Of a DNA stretch of 10,828 bases, positions 1-7,121 are shown one piece after another. How positions within the stretch are numbered: the stretch's first letter is position 1; each line of letters starts with the position of its first letter. Origin of the DNA: Peptococcaceae bacterium. Lineage in GTDB: Bacteria; Bacillota; Desulfitobacteriia; Desulfitobacteriales; Syntrophobotulaceae. Both the position numbers and the translations under genes were made by a program. Under the pieces are notes generated by a model that was given only the letters and a program-made list of their open reading frames with translations, ran no database searches and was not told where the DNA came from. The stretch spans positions 1-10,828 of the forward strand of contig JAAYII010000384.1 of the NCBI GenBank assembly GCA_012523535.1, read 5' to 3'.

Positions 1-18
1 AAATTAGGGTAGTAAATA

Positions 19-47
19 GACAACTGTCCGGACTGATGACAGTTGTC
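19..47. terminator. Hairpin downstream of dctM, possible transcription terminator
   Basis: A perfect 10-bp inverted repeat (GACAACTGTC at 19-28, GACAGTTGTC at 38-47) with a 9-nt loop lies 59 bases past the dctM stop codon. It could end the minus-strand TRAP transcript, but the sequence after it in that direction is only weakly T-rich. On the plus strand it is followed by TTTGCAGTTTCTT, so it could equally end a plus-strand gene lying left of the window. The position after the last gene of the operon supports a terminator role; the direction is uncertain. Confidence 0.5.
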
Positions 48-62
48 TTTGCAGTTTCTTGA

Positions 63-79
63 AGTTCATTTGGTGAACT
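63..79. repeat. Short hairpin between dctM and the 19-47 hairpin
   Basis: AGTTCA (63-68) and TGAACT (74-79) form a perfect 6-bp stem around TTTGG. It lies 27 bases beyond the dctM stop and would form in either transcript. It may act with the stronger 19-47 hairpin as a tandem termination or 3'-end-protecting structure. No T-run follows it in the minus direction. Confidence 0.35.
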
Positions 80-105
80 AAGAGATGAAATGTTCAAGCC
101 TGGGA

Positions 106-1419
106 TTAACTGCCGTAAACAACCTGGGGCAGCCAGATTGCAATCTCTGGGAATATTATAATTAGAATAATACAGATCAAAAGCGCCAATACAAAAGGCC
201 AGACGCCTTTGAATATGGACGACACTGCAACGGAGGGAGCGACACTTTTCATAATAAAGAGATTTAAACCTACCGGTGGGGTAATTGCACCCATTACTGC
301 CACCAATATGATGATTGCTCCGAACCATATCGGATCATATCCCATTGAACCCACAACAAGCGGATAGAAAATAGGAACAGTCAACAGAATTAAGGCCAGG
401 GAATCGATGAACATGCCAAGCAGGAAATAAATCAAAACAATACATAATAGTACTACAAAATCCGGAACATTTAACATCGTGACCCATGTAGCGAGATTGG
501 CTGGAATACGGGAAAGGGCGAAGAAATGCCCAAATACTGTGGCCCCTGCAATTAACAAGAAGATCATGGCGCTTAATTTTGTGGTATCCAGCAATGCTGC
601 CTTAAGCTTGGGCCAATCCATCTTCTTTTGAATAGCGGTGACAATGAGTAAGGCTAAAGCACCCACCGCACCCGCTTCCGTGGGGCTGAACCAACCGATA
701 AACAGACCGCCTAAAGATACGATAAAAACGATGATTACTTCTATGAGGCCTTCATTAAGCGTAGCCACGATTTCTTTGAAAGTTGAACGCTTTCCGGCAG
801 GTCCGAGTTGGGCATTTCTTCTGCACAAAATATAGATTACGACCATGTTTGCGAGTGTAAGCAGTATTCCCGGAAAAACACCGGCCAAAAAAAGCCGCCC
901 TATGGATTGCTCCGCTGAAATTCCGTAGATTATAAACAATACGCTGGGCGGAATCAGGCTTCCGATTGACGCTCCGGCTGCAATACTGGCAGCTGACAAG
1001 GAATCGGCATAGTCAAATTTTTTCATTTCCGGATAAGCAATGGTTCCAATGGTGGCTACACTGGCCGCCAGCGATCCGCAAATAGCCCCGAATATGGCGC
1101 AGGCCACCTGGGCTGCTAAAGCGAGCCCTCCTCTGAAGTGTCCGATAGCCCTATAAGATAATTTGAAAAGGCCCGCCCCTATTCCGGAGTGATAAGCAAT
1201 AAACCCCATAAAAACAAACATAGGTACAACTGTAAGTGAATAGGCGGAAAACTGTATAAAGATATCTTTACTCACCAAGTTAAAAGCTGCATCGGCTGAA
1301 CGAAGATAGCACAGCCCCCAGAAGCCTGAAAACAGCATGGAAAAACTTACAGGCATACCTAAAAATAACATAATAAGAAAAATCACTAAACCTAATATAC
1401 CAACAATTGTAGAATCCAT
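106..1419 (-). CDS. dctM: TRAP transporter large permease subunit (DctM family)
   Basis: This is the large membrane subunit of a tripartite ATP-independent periplasmic (TRAP) transporter, the ion-coupled channel that moves an organic acid delivered by the binding protein. The 437-residue length is normal for stand-alone DctM, and hydrophobic helices run through the whole protein. Family motifs are visible: the IPPS turn at residues 156-159 followed by the LFLAGVFPG stretch (177-185), FSPTEAG at 244-250, and TPPVGLNLF at 380-388. The ATG start follows an AAAGGGG ribosome site. It lies 40 bases after dctQ in the order dctP-dctQ-dctM and is the last gene of the operon. Substrate cannot be read from this subunit. 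Assignment to the family is secure. Confidence 0.96.
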   Translation of the reverse strand: MDSTIVGILGLVIFLIMLFLGMPVSFSMLFSGFWGLCYLRSADAAFNLVSKDIFIQFSAYSLTVVPMFVFMGFIAYHSGIGAGLFKLSYRAIGHFRGGLALAAQVACAIFGAICGSLAASVATIGTIAYPEMKKFDYADSLSAASIAAGASIGSLIPPSVLFIIYGISAEQSIGRLFLAGVFPGILLTLANMVVIYILCRRNAQLGPAGKRSTFKEIVATLNEGLIEVIIVFIVSLGGLFIGWFSPTEAGAVGALALLIVTAIQKKMDWPKLKAALLDTTKLSAMIFLLIAGATVFGHFFALSRIPANLATWVTMLNVPDFVVLLCIVLIYFLLGMFIDSLALILLTVPIFYPLVVGSMGYDPIWFGAIIILVAVMGAITPPVGLNLFIMKSVAPSVAVSSIFKGVWPFVLALLICIILIIIFPEIAIWLPQVVYGS

Positions 1420-1459
1420 AATCTACCCCTTTCTAGGTACTATCCAATATTTTGTAAAA

Positions 1460-1951
1460 TTAATTCTCTTTCCAAGATCTTATCAACTCAATTATTTTAA
1501 TAATTTGGGCAATAAGAAGCAGGAAAAACCCAAAAACAACAAAGACTACAATATATTGGATCGGGATCCTCAGAACGCTGGCAACTTCCCCAAATGCCGC
1601 TCTTTCCAACATATATTTTCCGAGGTTCCAAGTAATAAGGATATAATTAACTGTAGCGACTATAAGCAGTATTATATTTATAATGTTGCGTACCTTTGCG
1701 GAGAGTTTGTCGATTATAAAGGTAAGCCTGACGTGTCCGTCCGCAATTGAACAGTGAGCTATAGCAAAACTAATTGCTATCAGGGTAAGAAAAGATACGA
1801 TTTCATATGCTCCAAAAACAGGCGCTTTGAACAAATCGGTACGGGTAATAACATTGACCACAACCAGCAGGCAGGTGGCAAATAGTATTACTGCGGCGGC
1901 CACATCGAATTTACTGAAAACTTTTTTGGTAATTTCTATTACCTTGTTCAT
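1460..1951 (-). CDS. dctQ: TRAP transporter small permease subunit (DctQ family)
   Basis: This is the small membrane subunit of the TRAP transporter and pairs with DctM to form the permease complex. The 163-residue protein has four predicted membrane helices, roughly residues 17-36, 49-68, 89-107 and 130-157, as expected for DctQ. The start was chosen at ATG 1951, because AAGGAG lies 8 bases before it. An in-frame TTG at 1972 would add seven residues and overlap that ribosome site, so it is less likely. The gene sits between dctP and dctM. A hairpin lies immediately upstream, between it and dctP, and may lower expression relative to the binding protein. Sequence conservation is low in this family, so the call rests on topology plus gene order. 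Confidence 0.92.
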   Translation of the reverse strand: MNKVIEITKKVFSKFDVAAAVILFATCLLVVVNVITRTDLFKAPVFGAYEIVSFLTLIAISFAIAHCSIADGHVRLTFIIDKLSAKVRNIINIILLIVATVNYILITWNLGKYMLERAAFGEVASVLRIPIQYIVVFVVFGFFLLLIAQIIKIIELIRSWKEN

Positions 1952-1976
1952 AGATTCACTCCTTATCAACAAAATC

Positions 1977-2010
1977 GTTGTGTATCCGGCAGCTTTACCG
2001 GATACACAAC
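1977..2010 (-). promoter_or_regulatory. dctP-dctQ intercistronic hairpin
   Basis: A perfect 13-bp inverted repeat (GTTGTGTATCCGG at 1977-1989 and CCGGATACACAAC at 1998-2010) with an 8-nt loop lies 26 bases after the dctP stop and ends just upstream of the dctQ ribosome site. In the minus transcript it is followed by GATTTTGTTG, only a weak T-tract. It therefore fits a partial terminator or an mRNA 3'-stabilising stem better than a full terminator. Such a structure would give more binding protein than permease, the ratio expected for binding-protein-dependent transporters. The structure is seen directly; its effect is inferred. Confidence 0.7.
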
Positions 2011-2036
2011 GCTAGCGACTTGATTCACAGCGTTCT

Positions 2037-3155
2037 CTATTTCCCTTGTTGCTCTTGCTGAGCTAACCATTCTTCATGGACCTTATTGTATTTCTCGCCC
2101 AGTTCAAACATAAGTTCCTTGGCCTGTGTGCCCGGTAGTCCTTTTTGATTCAGTTCTTCTACATAATCGTCAAGAATAAATGCTACCTTTTCTATCCATC
2201 TTTGTTGTTCTTCTGGTGAGAGATATATAATTTCATGTCCTGATGCTTCTTGTAACGCATACTCAAGGCCTTTTGTAGCTTCTTCATCCATGAAATGGAC
2301 TGAGCGTTCTTCAAAGATTTTTTCACTTGCCTTTTTGATTCCTTCCTGGATATCAGCGGGCAAAGAATTCCAGACATCAGGATTTATTGTTAAAGTAAAT
2401 GTGGAGTTATACAAGAAAGGAGTAATGGTTGTATAATTGGTTACTTCCGCAATATGCCATGCCGGCAGGATGTCGTTATGCCCTAAGCTTCCATTGATAA
2501 TTCCTTTCTGCAAGGCATCGTAGGAATCCGCGTGGGACATGGAAACAGGCTTAGCTCCCAATGCGGTTACGCAAGGAGCGTCTGCTCCAATACAACGAAT
2601 TTCCATACCTGCCAGGTCTTCCAATTTACGTACGGGTTTAACGGTATGGAAATTGCCAGGACCAGAAGCCATGGTAAACAAGATTACAGCATCCTGTAGT
2701 TCTGCCGGCTTTAAGATATCTATCATGTCTTGGAATACACGGGAAGCACATTCACCGCTTTCAAATGGGTGTCCGGGCTTGCTCAGTAAATCGCATAGCG
2801 GGAATCTTCCATCGACGAGGGACAAGGAATCAAATCCCATATCTACAGTACCGGTAACTGTTCCGTCATAGATTTTTCCGATTGGAAGCAAAGCACTTCC
2901 GGGATAATCTTCAATTATTACGCGCCCGTTTGTGTTCTTGGTAATTTCCTCCACCCAAGGTTGGTACACCGTGGTGTGCCATGGGCTGTTTGCTGCGAAA
3001 AATCCTGCAAAAGTCAGTTTATAAATTTTACCGTTATCAGCTTCTCCTGCTCCTGAATCCTTAGAGGTTTGTTGAGCAGAACCTCCGCATCCGCCTAGCA
3101 GCATTGTTATTGCAAACATCACTGCTATAGCGATACATAAAGCTTTTCTGGTCAT
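2037..3155 (-). CDS. dctP: TRAP transporter substrate-binding lipoprotein (DctP family)
   Basis: This is the extracytoplasmic solute receptor of the TRAP transporter; it captures the substrate and hands it to DctQM. The 372-residue precursor has a lipoprotein signal: a basic start, a hydrophobic core, and the lipobox LGGC with the lipidated cysteine at residue 23. A lipid anchor is expected in a Gram-positive or single-receptor system. The mature part has the DctP fold signatures, including the LEDLAGMEIR segment, whose Arg187 matches the conserved arginine that pairs with the substrate carboxylate in this family. The ATG is preceded by AGGAGGGAG. It is the first transporter gene, 110 bases after the response regulator. 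The substrate is probably a carboxylate but its identity is unknown. Confidence 0.95.
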   Translation of the reverse strand: MTRKALCIAIAVMFAITMLLGGCGGSAQQTSKDSGAGEADNGKIYKLTFAGFFAANSPWHTTVYQPWVEEITKNTNGRVIIEDYPGSALLPIGKIYDGTVTGTVDMGFDSLSLVDGRFPLCDLLSKPGHPFESGECASRVFQDMIDILKPAELQDAVILFTMASGPGNFHTVKPVRKLEDLAGMEIRCIGADAPCVTALGAKPVSMSHADSYDALQKGIINGSLGHNDILPAWHIAEVTNYTTITPFLYNSTFTLTINPDVWNSLPADIQEGIKKASEKIFEERSVHFMDEEATKGLEYALQEASGHEIIYLSPEEQQRWIEKVAFILDDYVEELNQKGLPGTQAKELMFELGEKYNKVHEEWLAQQEQQGK

Positions 3156-3202
3156 TAATCTCCCTCCTAGTAAATAATTTGTATTTTCAGACTATTGTGA
3201 AA

Positions 3203-3208
3203 ATTATA
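3203..3208 (-). promoter_or_regulatory. Possible -10 box for a dctPQM promoter
   Basis: A perfect TATAAT on the minus strand lies 48 bases before the dctP ATG in the 110-base gap after the response regulator. No TTGACA-like -35 sits 16-18 bases upstream of it, which would fit a promoter needing an activator such as the neighbouring AraC-type regulator. The region is AT-rich, so a chance match is possible. Confidence 0.4.
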
Positions 3209-3235
3209 ATTCTTTTGGTCCTTAATATAAATGGA

Positions 3236-3251
3236 ATATCTAAACAGATAT
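3236..3251 (-). repeat. Small AT-rich hairpin after the response regulator gene
   Basis: ATATCT (3236-3241) and AGATAT (3246-3251) form a 6-bp stem around a 4-nt loop, 14 bases past the response regulator stop. It is too AT-rich and has too poor a T-run to be a convincing terminator. It may instead be half of an activator-binding region upstream of the possible dctP promoter. Confidence 0.3.
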
Positions 3252-3265
3252 ATGTAAATTCTATA

Positions 3266-4783
3266 TCAACCGGATTGTTTTTTTTCAATGCTGAATAATT
3301 CCCTATATTGGGTGGGAGTATAGGAAGTCATCTTTTTAAAAACCTTGCTGAAATATAGATTATCACTGAATCCAAGCGTGTAGGCCAAAGTGTTTATGGG
3401 CATTTTGGGTTGTTCGATTAAAATCTTTTTGGCTTGTTCAATCTTTAGCAAGGTAAAATAAGCGACAAAGGACATATTTTTGTATTTCCTGACTATTCGG
3501 TTCATTTTGGGTTGGGATATGCGAAAATGTTTGCATATTTTATTGACGCTAAGATTCTTGGTAATATTTTTTTCCAAATAGTTCTCAATTAAGGACATCA
3601 ATTTTTCTTCATCAGTCAATTCGTTAACATCATTGATTTCAAATATTTTCATTAAAAAACTTAAGTACTCATTAGCCAGCGCTTCAAAATCCGTAGCTTT
3701 TTCGATTATTTGTTTGATATTGTTACCAATATCCAACTCAATAAATTGAGGACGGAGGGGGTAATTTTTTTCAACTTCGATCGTCAATCTAAAAAGGAAT
3801 TTTTTAATAAAGTTCTTTGATAGCTTCTTTTCCTGAAAAGTTTTCAGTGTTTCCCAGAGCAGCTGCCGGAAATCACTCCAGTGATGGGTCCATAAAGCTG
3901 TATGAAGCTTAGTTTCATGCTCGGTTTTTATGAAGTAATACAGTACTTTGCTCACGGAGGATTGTATGTTTTCGTAAAGTGCTGTAAGGGGTTGTCCCAA
4001 AACCTGCTTAAATTCCTTTTCCGCTTTCATTTTTTCTACAATGCTGCTTAATGATTTTATTTCAAAAAATGGATCGCTTATGATGATGGAAGAAATATTG
4101 TTTTTGCTGTCTTGTAATAACATGGCTGCAATCTCCTTCAAAACACAATTCTTGTTACGGTTTAGTCCAAATAAGATAAGTAAATTATCCTCAGCAGCCC
4201 CCTGATTAATAATCCAATAGTTTTCAGCATCGGCCAAAAAACATCCGGCAATCTCCTCTAATTTGTTTAGGTCCAGTTTACTAGGATCCCCGTTAATCAT
4301 TAATAGATAATACCAGTGGTGATTGAAGTGAGCTTTTATAACATCATTTGTAATATCGGTGTTTTTCAGACAGGAGGAAAGAAGGTCTTGTTGGGCTTTC
4401 CTGCGCAAGGACATGACTTTATCGGTTTTATTTTTCAGCACGGTACATAATTGTTGTTTGTCGATGGGCTTAAGGAGGTAGTCCTCGGCTTCCGCTCTTA
4501 AGGCTTCCCTGGCCAGGTTAAAATCCGAATAACCGCTTAGGATAATGGGGATTACATAAGCATACTGTTCTCTGACTTTTTTCAAGAGGCTAATACCATC
4601 TACTCGGGGCAATTTTATATCGATAAATACAATATCGGGTTTATAAACCATAATCTTTTGGAGGGCATCTTGAGCGTCATAGGCTTCGCAAACAACCTGG
4701 TAGTCCCCGCCGATCATTTCTATAGTCTCTCTAAAGTCGCTTATAAAGAAAGGCTCATCATCAACTGTCATGATTCTGATCAT
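3266..4783 (-). CDS. Response regulator, receiver plus AraC-type HTH (YesN family)
   Basis: This is the cytoplasmic DNA-binding partner of the histidine kinase encoded just upstream. The 505-residue protein has an N-terminal receiver domain (about 1-120) with the acidic pair Asp8/Asp9, the phosphoacceptor Asp55 in VFIDIKLP, Ser83 and the conserved Lys105 in LLKP. A long middle region (about 130-390) resembles no domain I can name. The C-terminus (about 394-497) is a double helix-turn-helix AraC/XylS domain with the typical ending NLYFSKVFKK...SYTPTQYRE. The ATG start is preceded by GGAG 6 bases away. YesN-type regulators usually activate a neighbouring carbohydrate or organic-acid uptake operon, here most simply dctPQM directly downstream. 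Target sites were not identified with confidence. Confidence 0.94.
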   Translation of the reverse strand: MIRIMTVDDEPFFISDFRETIEMIGGDYQVVCEAYDAQDALQKIMVYKPDIVFIDIKLPRVDGISLLKKVREQYAYVIPIILSGYSDFNLAREALRAEAEDYLLKPIDKQQLCTVLKNKTDKVMSLRRKAQQDLLSSCLKNTDITNDVIKAHFNHHWYYLLMINGDPSKLDLNKLEEIAGCFLADAENYWIINQGAAEDNLLILFGLNRNKNCVLKEIAAMLLQDSKNNISSIIISDPFFEIKSLSSIVEKMKAEKEFKQVLGQPLTALYENIQSSVSKVLYYFIKTEHETKLHTALWTHHWSDFRQLLWETLKTFQEKKLSKNFIKKFLFRLTIEVEKNYPLRPQFIELDIGNNIKQIIEKATDFEALANEYLSFLMKIFEINDVNELTDEEKLMSLIENYLEKNITKNLSVNKICKHFRISQPKMNRIVRKYKNMSFVAYFTLLKIEQAKKILIEQPKMPINTLAYTLGFSDNLYFSKVFKKMTSYTPTQYRELFSIEKKQSG

Positions 4784-4818
4784 CTCGTCTCCGCTCCTAT
4801 CTTCAGCGTGTCATCAGT

Positions 4819-4852
4819 AAATGAATAATTTAATTTGTTAAACTATTCATTT
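4819..4852 (-). promoter_or_regulatory. Hairpin spanning the kinase stop codon, between kinase and regulator genes
   Basis: In the minus transcript AAATGAATAGTTTAA and TTAAATTATTCATTT pair over 15 bp, with one G-U wobble and a CAAA loop. The kinase TAG stop codon lies inside the 5' arm. On the plus strand the wobble position is an A-C mismatch, so the structure favours the minus RNA. There is no following U-run, so it is not a standard terminator. It may stabilise or process the mRNA between the two genes. Confidence 0.6.
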
Positions 4853-6678
4853 TTTATTCGTATAACAACTTCCGTTCCCCCTTCAGGTCGGTTACCGATT
4901 TTAAATGTAAGCCTGTCCCCAAAGAGAATTCTGAGCCTGATAAAGGTATTTAAAACGCCTAAACCGTTTGTTTTACGCTGCTGGTTATCATCTAGTAAAG
5001 TATCTGAATGGTGATACAGAGCAATGCTTTCATTGATATTGGCTAAGACATCTTCTCTTATCCCACTTCCATTATCTTGAATCACAATTTCCCATCCCTG
5101 GTCAAGCACTCTTCCTTCTACTTGAATCTTGATAGCCTCTTTCATACCGTATAATCCGTGTTTAAAACAGTTTTCCACGAAAGGTTGCAGTGTCATTCTG
5201 GGAAGCAAATAATTGTCCAAACGGGGGTCAATTTGGATAGCATATTCAAGGCGGTGTTCGAACCTGTACTTTAGTAAACCAAGGTAGGATGAAAGATTAT
5301 CCTTCTCTTCCAAAACAGTGGCATAATCCTCGTTAATATCCGATGAGTATTTCAACAAGTATGTGAGTTTCTTGCAGATATCCGGGATTTTCTTGTCGCC
5401 TAACTTTCTTCCCATAATTGAGATGATGGAAATTGTGTTGTATAGAAAATGGGGGTTAATTTGAGACTGCAGGATTTTATAATATGATTTCTGTATTTTG
5501 GATCTTGTCTGAATGGTTTCCTCCACCGATTTTTTCAATTTCTGAGCCATAGTGTCAAAAGTATTGTTTAATAAGGCAATTTCTTCATCGGCCTTGCTGA
5601 AATTGTAATTGATATCATTGTCCTTAAAACTAAAGCTATGATAATCGAAATTTTCTACTTTATGTTTTAATTGTCTCAAGGGAGTATATATATATGACGC
5701 AATGATATAGGCTATGAAAAATGATAGTAACGCACCTAAGATGCCAATAACAATGAAGAACCCCAGAACTCTGTAAATCGGTCTGGTGATAAAGGTTTCC
5801 GGGAGCGCATAGATTACTGTCCAACCGGTATAATCGGAGTATTTGCTGGCAACAACCTGCTTGGTTTTGGTATAATCATCATAGATATTGGCCACAACAT
5901 TATCATTGTTCTTGTGTTTGTTTTTTTCAGACCACTTAAGGTAAAAACCTATTCTATCCCGTGCTGTTTTGGTAAAAGGATAAATTATATTATTTTGTTT
6001 ATCTATAATGTAAATCCGTCCTGAGCCATTATTGTCAATATTGCATAACTCGTTGATAATTTCATATTTGGACTGCACTTCTATTAAGCCGATTATTCCT
6101 TGTGATCCCTTTACAATTCGTTGTAATGAAAACACTATGGGCCGATTGTATTCAACCCATTCGTCTAAATGAGGACCGACAAGTATAAATTCGGCGTTAT
6201 TGTCGATTGGCATGTCTCTCGGTTTAACTCTTGCCAGTAGCCGCTCTGTTATGATTGCAGAGCTGTTATTAAAGTACTTGTTGGAAAAAAATATATTCTG
6301 GTCAGTAAATACATTAACCCTATCGATATCGGGAAAAGGAAGTGAAATAGTGAATAAGTTGTCGGTAATCATATCATAAGCGTCAAGATAAATTCTGGAA
6401 TTGACATTATCGTAATTATAACCGTTTAAAAAAAGCAGGGCCTGCCGTACATAGGTATTAGCCAGAACACCATAGGATATCTGGTTCATTTCCTTGACGC
6501 GCAAATTCAACTGCTCGGATATCATTACAGCGATATTATTCATATCTTTGATTTTATTCACACGTATATCCTGGGTCAGAATGAAAAATACGATTGTACA
6601 GATGATGGCGATAAGGAAAACAATAAGAATAGAAAAAAACAGGTAAATCCTGTTGAATATGCTTCTAAAAAACTTAAT
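4843..6678 (-). CDS. Membrane sensor histidine kinase (YesM family), apparent ATT start
   Basis: This kinase senses an external signal and phosphorylates the adjacent YesN-type regulator. Read from ATT 6678 it has 611 residues: membrane helix 1 at about 13-34, a large extracellular sensor region (about 40-300, dCache-like in length), helix 2 at about 302-331, and a HAMP linker. The His_kinase domain carries the phosphoacceptor His410 in QINPHFLYN, and the ATPase domain carries Asn503 (N box, FVENCFKHG), DNGSG at 535-539 and GLGVLN at 572-577. An in-frame TAA ends at 6694, and no ATG, GTG or TTG occurs before the first helix. ATT at 6678 is correctly placed after AAGGAGG. The next usual start, GTG 6561, would delete helix 1 and lacks this ribosome site. 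The family call is secure; the exact start codon is less so. Confidence 0.92.
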   Translation of the reverse strand: MKFFRSIFNRIYLFFSILIVFLIAIICTIVFFILTQDIRVNKIKDMNNIAVMISEQLNLRVKEMNQISYGVLANTYVRQALLFLNGYNYDNVNSRIYLDAYDMITDNLFTISLPFPDIDRVNVFTDQNIFFSNKYFNNSSAIITERLLARVKPRDMPIDNNAEFILVGPHLDEWVEYNRPIVFSLQRIVKGSQGIIGLIEVQSKYEIINELCNIDNNGSGRIYIIDKQNNIIYPFTKTARDRIGFYLKWSEKNKHKNNDNVVANIYDDYTKTKQVVASKYSDYTGWTVIYALPETFITRPIYRVLGFFIVIGILGALLSFFIAYIIASYIYTPLRQLKHKVENFDYHSFSFKDNDINYNFSKADEEIALLNNTFDTMAQKLKKSVEETIQTRSKIQKSYYKILQSQINPHFLYNTISIISIMGRKLGDKKIPDICKKLTYLLKYSSDINEDYATVLEEKDNLSSYLGLLKYRFEHRLEYAIQIDPRLDNYLLPRMTLQPFVENCFKHGLYGMKEAIKIQVEGRVLDQGWEIVIQDNGSGIREDVLANINESIALYHHSDTLLDDNQQRKTNGLGVLNTFIRLRILFGDRLTFKIGNRPEGGTEVVIRIKNE

Positions 6679-6683
6679 ATTGC

Positions 6684-6693
6684 CTCCCTCCTT
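6684..6693 (-). promoter_or_regulatory. Ribosome binding site that fixes the kinase start
   Basis: AAGGAGGGAG on the minus strand is a near-perfect Shine-Dalgarno sequence. The bases after AAGGAGG are GAGGCAAT and then ATT (6678-6676). It immediately follows the in-frame TAA at 6696-6694. No other start codon lies at a workable distance in the kinase frame, which is why the ATT start is preferred over GTG 6561. Confidence 0.7.
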
Positions 6694-6771
6694 TTAAGTA
6701 AAATGAAGGAACATTATTATCTTACCGGTTATAGTGAAAATACTTTTTCGCATTTATATTATGTATGGATA

Positions 6772-6780
6772 ATTATACCA
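6772..6780 (-). promoter_or_regulatory. Extended -10 promoter for the kinase-regulator transcript
   Basis: TGGTATAAT on the minus strand is a perfect extended -10 (TGnTATAAT). The hexamer 17 bases upstream, ACCATT, is a poor -35, and the TG extension could compensate for it. The predicted transcript would have a leader of about 85 bases before the ATT start. The element coincides with one arm of an inverted repeat (6773-6804). Confidence 0.55.
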
Positions 6781-6804
6781 TATAGCAAACTAATAATGGT
6801 ATAA
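6773..6804. repeat. Inverted repeat overlapping the kinase promoter, candidate operator
   Basis: TTATACCAT (6773-6781) and ATGGTATAA (6796-6804) are perfect 9-bp inverted arms separated by 14 bases, so their centres are about 23 bases (two helical turns) apart. One arm contains the extended -10 of the minus promoter and the other covers its -35 position. A dimeric regulator bound here would block transcription. Because the arms contain TGGTATAA, each strand also shows a -10-like word, so the symmetry could simply reflect two facing promoters. Confidence 0.45.
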
Positions 6805-6913
6805 ATCTTCCATATATAGAAAAATGTTGTAAATATTATAATATAACGGCTTTATTTTTCTTACAATTCTTTTTTGTTAAAAGAATAAGGTTGCTTTACC
6901 ACTTTGCAGGATA

Positions 6914-6969
6914 ATAAAAAAAGTAGAGATAGAACTTCCCTTGCCGGGGAATTATCTAACTCTACTTTT
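6914..6969 (-). terminator. Intrinsic terminator after the lysine-rich peptide gene
   Basis: A long hairpin has outer arms AAAAGTAGAG and CTCTACTTTT (6919-6928 and 6960-6969), an inner TAGA/TCTA pairing, and an apical TTCCC/GGGAA stem (6936-6940 with 6947-6951). On the minus strand it runs into TTTTTTTATTAT. It begins 17 bases past the stop of the small peptide gene and separates that gene from the kinase promoter. The T-rich plus side (TTTTATTTCATTTTA) means it may work in both directions. Confidence 0.85.
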
Positions 6970-6985
6970 ATTTCATTTTATACGT

Positions 6986-7063
6986 TTAAGGCATTGGCTC
7001 AGTTTCTTTATCCTTGTTCTTTTTCTTCTTTTTTTCGGCCTTCTTAGGATTTTTATCTCCCAT
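6986..7063 (-). CDS. Small lysine-rich peptide, 25 residues, function unknown
   Basis: This short reading frame encodes a very basic, hydrophilic peptide starting MGDKNPKKAEKKKKKN and ending TEPMP, with 11 lysines in 25 residues and no membrane or signal segment. Support for it being real is the GGAGG ribosome site 7 bases before the ATG, the strong terminator 17 bases after its stop, and its isolation between other genes. Tiny proteins starting MGDK or MADK followed by a Lys/Pro-rich tail occur in many bacteria without known function, as I recall; this was not checked by search. The charge suggests nucleic-acid or ribosome contact, which is inference only. Confidence 0.6.
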   Translation of the reverse strand: MGDKNPKKAEKKKKKNKDKETEPMP

Positions 7064-7103
7064 ACCATAACCTCCGATATTTATTTATTTTCTATTATGC
7101 CAC

Positions 7104-7113
7104 TTGGCGCCAA
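7104..7113. repeat. 10-bp palindrome TTGGCGCCAA
   Basis: A perfect palindrome lies 41 bases upstream of the small peptide gene (minus strand) and between the divergent peptide and cupin genes. Its GC-rich centre stands out from the AT-rich surroundings. It may be a protein-binding site; no regulator can be named. Confidence 0.4.
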
Positions 7114-7121
7114 TTTCATAC

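Noticed and set aside
1337..1750. Plus-strand 137-codon open frame across dctM and dctQ
   Set aside because: Antisense to two clear TRAP genes and spanning their junction; the translation has no recognisable domain and the frame has no convincing ribosome site.
2539..2871. Plus-strand 110-codon open frame inside dctP
   Set aside because: Antisense shadow of the binding-protein gene with no domain pattern.
3156..3265. Sigma-54 promoter before dctP, as known for some dicarboxylate systems
   Set aside because: No TGGCAC-N5-TTGC-like pair is present, and the adjacent regulator is AraC-type without a sigma-54 activator domain.
4843..6561. Kinase starting at GTG 6561
   Set aside because: It would remove the first membrane helix needed for the extracellular sensor topology and lacks the strong ribosome site found upstream of ATT 6678.
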